This document shows positions 15,099 through 21,094 of a DNA stretch of 21,094 nt, one piece after another. The notes below the pieces were generated by a model. That model searched no databases. It was not told where the DNA came from and saw only the letters and a list, made by a program, of their open reading frames with translations. The stretch comes from an uncultured Rhodocyclaceae bacterium (GTDB lineage: Bacteria; Pseudomonadota; Gammaproteobacteria; Burkholderiales; Rhodocyclaceae). Each line of letters opens with the position of its first letter. The stretch's first letter is position 1. Where the stretch lies: NCBI GenBank assembly GCA_903930805.1, contig CAIYZZ010000319.1, forward strand, positions 1 to 21,094, in the 5' to 3' direction. Both the position numbers and the translations under genes were made by a program.

Positions 15099-15788
15099 AT
15101 GATCCAGGATAAAAAGTTATTCAGTATTGGCCTCGCGCTTATTGCGGCATTTCTCGTGGTTCTGTATGCCATTTTCAGTCCTCTGTTCGCAGGGGGTAGA
15201 AATGCGCTCGACTATCTCGACAGCACGTTCAATTCCATTTCCAAGAACGCGTCCTACTTCATTCCGGGCGTCATGGACAAGGCCAAAAAATTCCAGGGCA
15301 CGGAAGTCTCAGTGGCTATCAAGGCAACGGATGCCGGCCAGGCTGCGCGGTTGGAAAAAATCATGGGGGTTGCCACGGCCAAGGTGGTCGTGGACGGCAC
15401 GAAGCTGGTCGTTTCCGGCGATCTGGGCCGGTTGATCGCCGCCGCGCTCAGTGACGCCGATTTGATGTTCAAAAACGACGGCGCAACGGTTTCCGGCAAG
15501 TACGACCTCGATGAAAAACGGGTGCTGTATGACTGGCACCAGGCATTCTCGACGATGACCAAGGATCTGAACCGGCAAGGCAAGTTCCAGGAAGGCAAGA
15601 TCTTGCGCGACGTCCAGACCAAGGCGCTGGAACCGGCCTACAACTATTACGGCATCGAGGCCATTTCCATGTCGAGCATGATGTGGGTTGCCATGGGATC
15701 CCTGATTGGCTACGTCATTTACACAGTTTGGTACGGCTTCGCTATCTTGTTCCTGTTCGAGGGGTGGGGGCTCAAGCTGAATCACTGA
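15099..15788 (+). CDS. Unrecognised two-transmembrane protein
   Basis: I do not recognise this 229-residue protein. It has a hydrophobic helix near the N-terminus (about 8-30) and another near the C-terminus (about 193-220), with a soluble region of about 160 residues between. That region contains an alternating segment, VSVAIKATDAGQAARLEKIM then TKVVVDGTKLVVSG, which looks like a small alpha-beta fold, and a helical stretch with WHQAFSTMTKDLNRQG. If both helices cross the membrane the middle part is probably periplasmic. AGGAG lies 6 bases before the ATG, and only 9 bases separate it from the TSUP transporter, so it is co-transcribed with it. It may be an accessory subunit of the transporter or of the kinase upstream; this is inference only. 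A strong terminator-like hairpin begins 20 bp after its stop. Confidence 0.8.
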   Translation: MIQDKKLFSIGLALIAAFLVVLYAIFSPLFAGGRNALDYLDSTFNSISKNASYFIPGVMDKAKKFQGTEVSVAIKATDAGQAARLEKIMGVATAKVVVDGTKLVVSGDLGRLIAAALSDADLMFKNDGATVSGKYDLDEKRVLYDWHQAFSTMTKDLNRQGKFQEGKILRDVQTKALEPAYNYYGIEAISMSSMMWVAMGSLIGYVIYTVWYGFAILFLFEGWGLKLNH

Positions 15789-15807
15789 CTCCTCGACATG
15801 TTAGTCT

Positions 15808-15846
15808 CCGGGAGGGGGCGGCAAGCCGTTCCCGCCCGGTCTTTTT
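15808..15846 (+). terminator. Strong intrinsic terminator or attenuator upstream of PEP-synthase-like gene
   Basis: The sequence folds into one long hairpin: CCGGG (15808-15812) with CCCGG (15835-15839), an A-G mismatch, GGG (15814-15816) with CCC (15831-15833), two G-T pairs, then CGG (15819-15821) with CCG (15826-15828) around the loop CAAG. A T-rich stretch with five consecutive T follows at 15842-15846. This is the layout of a Rho-independent terminator. It lies between the membrane-protein stop (15788) and the ATG at 15858, so read-through or regulated attenuation is needed for the next gene if it has no promoter of its own. Confidence 0.75.
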
Positions 15847-15857
15847 CTGCAGGTGTC

Positions 15858-18440
15858 ATGCGCAAGTTTTTTGCCAAGCTGTTCTGTTCCCGTTCGCGGC
15901 ATGAACCCGAGGAGGCCAAGTCTGCCATCCGGGAGCGCTACCGCAATTTCCGCGCCCTGTTGACGGCCAACAACAACGCGCTGGAACTGATGTCGGTGGC
16001 CGAGGAAATGCTGCATTCGGGCAAACCCTTCGGTATGACCTTCGTGCGCGGCGACGTGACGGCCCTGACCGTCAATGTGTACAAGATGGTGCAGAACCTG
16101 CTGGCGCTTTCCGACGGCCGCTACAAGGAACTGGAGGAACGCTTCAGGGTCATCACCGGGCATGTCGAAGCCATTCTCTCACACCAGCCCGAGGTATCCG
16201 GGACGGCTCTGGTCATGCGCATGAAGGACATCGACCGTAGCGCCGTGGATCAGGTCGGTGCGAAAATGGCCAATCTCGGCGAGATCCGCAACCGGATAGG
16301 CCTGCGCGTTCCGGACGGTTTCGCCGTCACGGCTGCTGCTGCCAGACATTTCATGGAATCGAGCAAGATCGACGACGAAATCAACCGTCGCCTGCAGACA
16401 CTCGACATGGATGATCTGGAAGCGCTACACAAGGTCAGTGCCGATATTCAGGACCTGATTCGCGCTGCCCCGCTGCCTGAGGATCTCGAAAGATTAATCC
16501 GCGAACAGTACGCCTACCTCACCGCAGATGCCGGGGTACCAGTCCCCATGGCGATGCGCTCGAGCGCCCGTGGAGAGGACAGCATGCAGGGTTCGTTTGC
16601 CGGTCAATACCGCACGCGTCTGAATGTTGCCCCGGAGGACATCACCGAAACCTACAAGGACATCGTTGCGGGGAAATACCGAAGCCAGGCGATCGTCTAC
16701 CGCCAGCAGCGCGGCTACCAGCATCAGGATGTGCTGATGTGTGTCGGATGCCTGACCATGGTCGATGCGATTGCCGGGGGCGTTGCCTATTCCAGACCGC
16801 CGGACGACCCGCGGGGTCAGTCGGTGGTGATCCATGCCACGTCGGGTCTTGGCAACCAGATTGTCGACGGGAGTTCTGACTATGACCTGCTGCAGGTAGG
16901 GCGGCAGCCACCGCATGAGATTGTTCCAGTCCGCCTGTCCGCCAATCAGCACTGTTGCAGCGGTTGCCTGACGGGAGATCAGGTGCGCGAGCTGACGCTA
17001 GCATCGATACAGCTCGAGCAGCATTTCGGTGCGCCACAAGACATCGAGTGGGCGATCGACCCTGCGGGTGCGTTGGTAATTCTTCAGGCACGCCCCATCG
17101 GCTCCCAGGATGGCCAGGGTGTGGCGCCTGCCAGCGAGCGCGAAGCACCAGACATTCCACCGTTGCTGACGGGTGGCGTGGTGGCGAGTCGAGGCGTGGG
17201 CGCGGGCGAGGTGTTCAAGGTCACCTGTACCCACGACATGGTCCAGTTTCCAAAAGGTGCCGTGCTGGTGGTGGATATCCCGTACCCGGAGTGGGCGGTG
17301 CTAATGAATCGCGCCGCAGCGGTGGTCAGCGAGTCCGGCCAGACAGCCACTCATCTGGCGACAGTGGCTCGGGAATTTGGCGTTCCCGCGTTGTTCGATC
17401 TGCCGGAAGTCATGAGCCAGCTCGAGAACGGCCAGGTTGTGACCGTCGATGCCACGGCGCGGCGGATCTACGCAGGACGGATCGAGTCGCTGATCAAGGA
17501 CGCGCCGCGCCGGCCCAAGCTCATGGAAGGCAGCCCGATCCATCTGCTGCTCCAGGAGGCACTGTCCCACATCACGCCGCTGCATCTGACTGTGCCGGAT
17601 TCGCCCTATTTCCGGCCGTCGTCCTGCCGCACACTGCACGACATCACGCGCTTCTGCCATGAAAAGGCGCTGCACGAAATGTTCCGGCTGGGCCATCGTC
17701 ATGGCTCCCGTGACAAGTCGGCCAAGCAGCTGTATGTAGTTGGCATGCCGTCGCAATGGTGGGTCATCAACCTGGATGACGGCTTCCAGACCGACGCCGA
17801 CTTGTCGAGCCCTTTCATCCGCATCGAGGACATTGTTTCCGAGCCCATGCTGGCGATATGGCAGGGCATCAATGCCGTACCCTGGCAAGGACCGCCGCCG
17901 GTCAGTTTCCGTGGCCTCGGCTCGATCATCGCTCAGTCTGCCATGAACCCGCAGTTGGATCCCGCGGTGCGCTCCAGCCTGTCGAACCGGAATTATTTCC
18001 TGCTGTCGCGGAACTACTGCAACCTGAGCGTACGCCTCGGCTACCATTTCGCTCTGGCCGAAGCCAGTTTCTCGGACCTGCTCACCGAGTCTTACGTCAA
18101 CTTCCAGTTCCAGGGCGGGGCCGCGGACGAGCACAGGAAGCGCCGGCGTGTGGAGATCATCGGCGGAATACTGCGCGAGATCGACTTTCGCGTCGACATC
18201 AAGGGGGATTCCCTGACGGCGCGCATCGAGAAACGACCGGTGCCGTTTCTGCGGGAGCGGCTCATGGTGCTGGGCTATCTTCTCATGCACACCCGCCAGG
18301 TTGACATGGCGATGGACCAGGAACATTTCGTCAGCAGTTTTCTGGACAAGATCCACGCGGATATCCGCATGATCCGGGAAACGCTGGCGGCAGACTCAGG
18401 AGAAAAGCATGAAACGACCGAGCAAGATATTGCTGGTTGA
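15858..18440 (+). CDS. PEP-synthase-like phosphotransferase (ATP-grasp and phospho-His domains) with novel C-terminal domain
   Basis: This 860-residue protein has an N-terminal helical region (1-125). An ATP-grasp nucleotide-binding domain of the PEP synthase/pyruvate phosphate dikinase type follows (about 130-415): VGAKMANLGEI, MRSSARGEDSMQGSFAGQY, and DIEWAID...LQARPI. The swivelling phosphohistidine domain is next (about 435-545), with His499 in SGQTATHLATVAREFGVPAL, which matches the family's T-x-H-A-A site. The PEP/pyruvate-binding TIM barrel that should follow is absent; residues 550-860 form a domain I do not recognise. The enzyme should bind ATP and phosphorylate its own His, but the final acceptor is unlikely to be pyruvate; rifampin phosphotransferase shows that the two domains can serve other acceptors. 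The ATG at 15858 (AGGTG before it) is preferred over an ATG at 15798, because the longer start would run through the terminator hairpin and lacks a ribosome site. The response-regulator gene overlaps its end by 32 bp. Confidence 0.87.
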   Translation: MRKFFAKLFCSRSRHEPEEAKSAIRERYRNFRALLTANNNALELMSVAEEMLHSGKPFGMTFVRGDVTALTVNVYKMVQNLLALSDGRYKELEERFRVITGHVEAILSHQPEVSGTALVMRMKDIDRSAVDQVGAKMANLGEIRNRIGLRVPDGFAVTAAAARHFMESSKIDDEINRRLQTLDMDDLEALHKVSADIQDLIRAAPLPEDLERLIREQYAYLTADAGVPVPMAMRSSARGEDSMQGSFAGQYRTRLNVAPEDITETYKDIVAGKYRSQAIVYRQQRGYQHQDVLMCVGCLTMVDAIAGGVAYSRPPDDPRGQSVVIHATSGLGNQIVDGSSDYDLLQVGRQPPHEIVPVRLSANQHCCSGCLTGDQVRELTLASIQLEQHFGAPQDIEWAIDPAGALVILQARPIGSQDGQGVAPASEREAPDIPPLLTGGVVASRGVGAGEVFKVTCTHDMVQFPKGAVLVVDIPYPEWAVLMNRAAAVVSESGQTATHLATVAREFGVPALFDLPEVMSQLENGQVVTVDATARRIYAGRIESLIKDAPRRPKLMEGSPIHLLLQEALSHITPLHLTVPDSPYFRPSSCRTLHDITRFCHEKALHEMFRLGHRHGSRDKSAKQLYVVGMPSQWWVINLDDGFQTDADLSSPFIRIEDIVSEPMLAIWQGINAVPWQGPPPVSFRGLGSIIAQSAMNPQLDPAVRSSLSNRNYFLLSRNYCNLSVRLGYHFALAEASFSDLLTESYVNFQFQGGAADEHRKRRRVEIIGGILREIDFRVDIKGDSLTARIEKRPVPFLRERLMVLGYLLMHTRQVDMAMDQEHFVSSFLDKIHADIRMIRETLAADSGEKHETTEQDIAG

Positions 18441-18792
18441 TGACGAGGAGGATTTTCTCGAAACTACGTCGCGCCGGCTCGGCCTGCGTTCTTTCGAGGT
18501 CCGGACCGCGACCTGTTGCGTCGAGGCCTTGGCGGAGGTCGCCGCTAATTGGCCGGATGTGGTGGTTCTCGATGTCATGCTGCCCGGAACCGATGGCTTC
18601 GAATGTCTGCAGCGTATCAAGCAGGCCGCTCCGTGCCTCCCTGTCATCATGCTGACCGGACATGCCTCCATGCAATCCAGTGTCCGTGGCCTCCAGTATG
18701 GTGCTAGCGACTACTGCCTGAAACCGATCGAACTCGACGAATTGGTAGAAAAGATGGTAATCGCCTACAAGGAGATGGACGGCTTGCCATGA
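18409..18792 (+). CDS. Single-domain CheY-like response regulator
   Basis: This 127-residue receiver domain stands alone. Its acidic pocket is VDDEED near 10-15, the phospho-acceptor Asp lies in VVLDVMLPGTDG (about 54), Thr/Ser is in MLTGHAS and the conserved Lys in CLKPIE. No DNA-binding or enzymatic output domain follows, so it should act by protein contact or as a step in a phosphorelay. AGGAGA precedes the ATG, which lies inside the last 32 bases of the PEP-synthase-like gene, so the two are translationally coupled. The most likely kinase is the Cache-type one at 12044, at the head of the same run of genes, since it has no other partner. The output target could be the PEP-synthase-like protein or the transporter; this is inferred. 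Confidence 0.93.
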   Translation: MKRPSKILLVDDEEDFLETTSRRLGLRSFEVRTATCCVEALAEVAANWPDVVVLDVMLPGTDGFECLQRIKQAAPCLPVIMLTGHASMQSSVRGLQYGASDYCLKPIELDELVEKMVIAYKEMDGLP

Positions 18793-18824
18793 TGACGGTG
18801 TTTTTGTTTTACGTGTTGTATACC

Positions 18825-20456
18825 TTAGTTGAGACGGAAGCGTCCGATCATTTGCTGCAACTGATGCGACATGGCCGACAGGTTGCTGGAGATATCACCG
18901 ACCCGGCCGATGCTGGCACTGTTTTCTGTACTCATTGCCATGACCTGACTCATGTCGCGTGTCGTATTGTTGCTGGCATCGAGCTGGGCGCGCGTTGCAT
19001 CGGCGATCTGCCTGGCCAGTTGGGTAACTTGCTCGGAGGCGCTGACGATGCCGTCAAAGGTTGTACGCGTTTCTCGGGCGTAACGCATGCCTTCGGCCAT
19101 TTCGTTGTGCACGCGTGACATGGCGGCAACGGCCGAAGAGGTCTTGCCGCGGATCGATTCGACCATGCTGGTAATGTCGCTCGTCGATGCCGAGGTGCGT
19201 TCCGCAAGCTTCCTGACTTCATCGGCGACCACGGCGAAACCACGCCCTTGCTCGCCGGCCCGTGCTGCCTCGATGGCGGCGTTGAGGGCGAGCAGATTGG
19301 TTTGGTCGGCAATCTCGCGAATCGTGTTGGTGATTTCGTTGATGCGGTTGGTCGCTGCGGAAAGTTCCTGAATAACGGTGGCCGAGTTGTCCACTGCCGT
19401 TTCTACCCGCTGGGTAGCGGCGATGCTGTTTTCCATACAGCTGTCTCCGGCGGCGGCACGGCCACGCGCCTCTTCGGATGCGCTTGCCGCAGCGGCCGAA
19501 CCACCGGCAATTTCTTCTGCGGCAGAACTCATTTGCTGGATCGAGGCAGAGGCCCGGTCCATGTAAGTGGAGCGCTCCTTCCCGCGTTGAATGACCAATA
19601 CCAGCTCCTGCGCCATCTGGTCGGCGGCACGTGCCAGGCCATCCCCTGCATCTTTCACTCCGCCGATGATGTCGCGCAGTTGTCCCAAGGTCTTGTCGAG
19701 CGCCCGTGCCATGTCCCCCAATTCATCCTGACGCGAAGTGTCGGGTTGCGCAGAGAGGTCACCCGCAGCAACTTTGTTCAGGATCGACTTGAGATTGTCG
19801 ATGGCGCGCGCCAGCGAATTTGTCAGTGGCAGCAATATCATCAACAAGCCGGCCGCAGAAATGATGAAGCTGGCGATGGCCAATGTATTGAGTTTTTGCC
19901 CTTCGGCGGCGCTGGCCTCGAAGGTGGTCTTGACAGCTTCGACGCGTGCCGGCACGAGTTGGGCAAGGGGTTTGACCAGTTTCTTGTGAATGATCGGCCA
20001 GCGCTGCTGCAGCAATTCAGTCACCGCTGCTTTGTCCTCCTTGGTGTAAGCGGCGTCCAGCGTGTCGAGCAGATCCTTGATGCCCTCAATCTGCTTGCCG
20101 ATGCCCTCGACAAGTTCATTTTCCTCGGGCGCTGCGGCCGTGGCATCGAATTGGGCGAGAAACTCCTGCCATGCAATTGGCAGGCGCTCGCGCTTCTCCT
20201 TGAGGTGGTTGCGCGCACCAATGAACGACGTAACCTCCAGCACCGAGCCCGCCATGTCGAAGCGGATTTCCTTGAGAAGGCCGTCGATCTCCTGGATTGT
20301 CAGCAGCGGTTGCACGGCTCTTGTCTGGACGGTTTGTAGTGCCTGGGAGGTGCGTTGTTGCCCGTAAAGATTGACGCCCGCGAGCAAGACAAGAAAGCCG
20401 ATGGACATTGCTGCAGTTGCCAGCAGTCGGCCACGAATGGAAAAGGCGTTGAACAT
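18825..20456 (-). CDS. Methyl-accepting chemotaxis protein with four-helix-bundle-like periplasmic sensor
   Basis: This 543-residue chemoreceptor has TM1 at about 11-30, a helical periplasmic domain of about 155 residues (4HB_MCP-like), TM2 at about 185-208, and a HAMP domain ending near [14 protein letters not shown]. The long cytoplasmic coiled coil carries the conserved hairpin tip [19 protein letters not shown] then [18 protein letters not shown]. It ends in GRFRLN, with no CheR/CheB-tethering pentapeptide. The protein signals to CheA/CheW at the cell pole; the ligand is unknown. The ATG at 20456 has a good GGAGAG site; longer frames extend upstream into the rhodanese gene on the other strand and are rejected. 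It converges with the response regulator (32 bp apart, no clear terminator) and diverges from the rhodanese gene, sharing an 82-bp region with it. A link to sulfur sensing is only contextual. Confidence 0.95.
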   Translation of the reverse strand: MFNAFSIRGRLLATAAMSIGFLVLLAGVNLYGQQRTSQALQTVQTRAVQPLLTIQEIDGLLKEIRFDMAGSVLEVTSFIGARNHLKEKRERLPIAWQEFLAQFDATAAAPEENELVEGIGKQIEGIKDLLDTLDAAYTKEDKAAVTELLQQRWPIIHKKLVKPLAQLVPARVEAVKTTFEASAAEGQKLNTLAIASFIISAAGLLMILLPLTNSLARAIDNLKSILNKVAAGDLSAQPDTSRQDELGDMARALDKTLGQLRDIIGGVKDAGDGLARAADQMAQELVLVIQRGKERSTYMDRASASIQQMSSAAEEIAGGSAAAASASEEARGRAAAGDSCMENSIAATQRVETAVDNSATVIQELSAATNRINEITNTIREIADQTNLLALNAAIEAARAGEQGRGFAVVADEVRKLAERTSASTSDITSMVESIRGKTSSAVAAMSRVHNEMAEGMRYARETRTTFDGIVSASEQVTQLARQIADATRAQLDASNNTTRDMSQVMAMSTENSASIGRVGDISSNLSAMSHQLQQMIGRFRLN

Positions 20457-20491
20457 GTTTGCTCTCCGTACGGTGATGCTCTGGAGTATAT

Positions 20492-20522
20492 TTGCACGTC
20501 GGTAAGTCCGCACAACTATAAA
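20492..20522 (+). promoter_or_regulatory. Possible sigma-70 promoter for rhodanese gene
   Basis: In the 82-bp gap between the divergent chemoreceptor and rhodanese genes, TTGCAC (20492-20497) and TATAAA (20517-20522) resemble -35 and -10 boxes, but the 19-bp spacing is longer than ideal. AGGAG (about 20530-20534) just before the ATG is a good ribosome binding site. I see no clear boxes for the chemoreceptor on the other strand. Confidence 0.35.
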
Positions 20523-20538
20523 TTCACCCGAGGAGAAG

Positions 20539-20997
20539 ATGATGAAGATATTGAAGCATCTGGTGTTTGCTGTAGCTGGTTTTGGCTTCGTTGCTGCGAG
20601 CCAGTTGGCTCTGGCGCAGGAAACTCCCACTGTTGCGCCCGCCGGTGTGCAACTGGTCGAGGCCAAGGATGTCCAGGCCCTCCAGAGTAAGGGGGCGGTT
20701 GTCGTCGATACGCGCCGCGCCAACGAATATGCGGATGGCACCATCAAGGGCGCGATCTCTGTACCCTACGATCCGGAGAAGAGCGCCAAGGATGCGAACT
20801 TCGATGCTGCCCAGGACAAATTTGACCTCGGCAAATTCCCTGACAAGGCCAAGGATATCGTCCTCTTCTGTAATTCCGGCACCTGCTGGAAGTCGTACAA
20901 GGCTGCCGTGGTTCTGGCCAAGGCCGGTTACAAGAGCGTGCATTGGTATCGCAATGGTTTTCCCGACTGGAAAGCCCGCAAGTTGCCGACAGAATAA
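20539..20997 (+). CDS. Periplasmic single-domain rhodanese-like sulfurtransferase
   Basis: This 152-residue protein has a Sec signal peptide (hydrophobic 8-24, cleavage near LALAQE at 23-28) and one rhodanese domain. The domain shows [25 protein letters not shown] at its start and the active-site loop [11 protein letters not shown] with catalytic Cys111. The loop has a second Cys (116) where many rhodaneses have Arg. The family carries sulfane sulfur as a Cys persulfide and passes it to cyanide, thiols or partner proteins; here it would act in the periplasm. AGGAG precedes the ATG, and an ATG one codon later is a possible alternative. It diverges from the chemoreceptor gene and is followed by its own terminator, so it is a single-gene unit. 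It fits the sulfur theme of the window, but direct coupling to the molybdoenzymes is an inference. Confidence 0.93.
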   Translation: MMKILKHLVFAVAGFGFVAASQLALAQETPTVAPAGVQLVEAKDVQALQSKGAVVVDTRRANEYADGTIKGAISVPYDPEKSAKDANFDAAQDKFDLGKFPDKAKDIVLFCNSGTCWKSYKAAVVLAKAGYKSVHWYRNGFPDWKARKLPTE

Positions 20998-21027
20998 ATC
21001 CAAGCTGTAAACGTCTGAACTATCGGT

Positions 21028-21054
21028 GCCGCTTGGCAGCGGCGCTGGTTTTTT
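21028..21054 (+). terminator. Intrinsic terminator after rhodanese gene
   Basis: GCCGCT (21028-21033) and AGCGGC (21038-21043) form a 6-bp GC-rich stem with a TGGC loop, followed after five bases by six T (21049-21054). It lies about 30 bp past the rhodanese stop and closes that transcript. Confidence 0.75.
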
Positions 21055-21082
21055 ATATGCACGGTAAGGGGAGGAGAGACCC

Positions 21083-21094
21083 ATGATTTACACC
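21083..21094 (+). CDS. Start of a gene running off the right edge
   Basis: An ATG at 21083 is preceded by a strong GGGGAGGAGAG ribosome binding site and follows a terminator, so a new gene probably starts here. Only four codons (M-I-Y-T) are in the window and nothing can be said of the product. Confidence 0.5.

Noticed and set aside
15798..15857. Upstream ATG extending the PEP-synthase-like protein by 20 residues
   Set aside because: The extension is encoded by the terminator hairpin and has no ribosome site; its residues show no domain.
19248..20339. 363-codon plus-strand frame opposite the chemoreceptor
   Set aside because: The minus strand encodes an unmistakable chemoreceptor here; the plus frame is its mirror image with no domain.
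1..21094. CRISPR arrays, tRNA/rRNA genes, transposases, integrase or att-like repeats
   Set aside because: None seen on reading both strands; no regularly spaced repeats and no mobile-element proteins.

Overview
The window reads as a chromosomal segment of a GC-rich Gram-negative bacterium. The protein style (Tat and Sec signals, a TtrS/TtrR-like two-component pair, cytochromes c, TSUP transporters) suggests a proteobacterium, most likely a betaproteobacterium of the Rhodocyclales/Sterolibacteriaceae kind. That placement is an inference from protein style, not from a marker gene. There are fifteen substantial protein genes plus the first codons of another. I see no RNA genes, IS elements, CRISPR arrays or phage genes. 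Gene density is high and no gene-free stretch reaches 300 bases.

Region 1 (1-4407, minus strand) is an overlapping operon read right to left: a periplasmic-binding-domain histidine kinase (TtrS type), its FixJ/TtrR-like response regulator, a pentaheme cytochrome c, and a Tat-exported DMSO-reductase-family molybdoenzyme cut by the window edge. The molybdoenzyme has His where the third Cys of its N-terminal Fe-S motif is expected.

Region 2 (4602-11891, plus strand) diverges from region 1 across a 194-bp gap that carries a 10-bp-periodic direct repeat and a perfect hairpin. It encodes a TauE/SafE (TSUP) transporter split into two genes, the first fused to a signal peptide and a periplasmic domain. 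Next come a cytoplasmic PsrA/PhsA/SoeA-like molybdopterin subunit, a four-cluster ferredoxin subunit, and a 985-residue fusion of a degenerate NuoF-like domain, a GltD/DsrL-like FAD-NAD(P) domain, a two-cluster ferredoxin and a C-terminal zinc-ribbon-like tail. There is no NrfD/PsrC/SoeC membrane anchor, so the molybdoenzyme is probably a soluble NAD(P)-linked complex.

Region 3 (12044-18792, plus strand) holds a Cache-like histidine kinase, a complete TSUP transporter, an unrecognised two-TM protein, a PEP-synthase-like phosphotransferase lacking the PEP/pyruvate barrel, and a single-domain response regulator. A strong intrinsic-terminator hairpin sits just before the phosphotransferase gene and may attenuate transcription into it.

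Region 4 (18825-21094) has a methyl-accepting chemotaxis protein on the minus strand, a divergent periplasmic rhodanese with its own terminator, and the start of another gene.

Taken together (two molybdoenzymes, two to three TSUP sulfur-anion transport units, a TtrS-like sensor and a rhodanese) the locus looks like a sulfur-oxyanion or sulfane-sulfur metabolism island with its own sensing, transport and NAD(P)-coupled redox chemistry. The substrate cannot be read from sequence alone.
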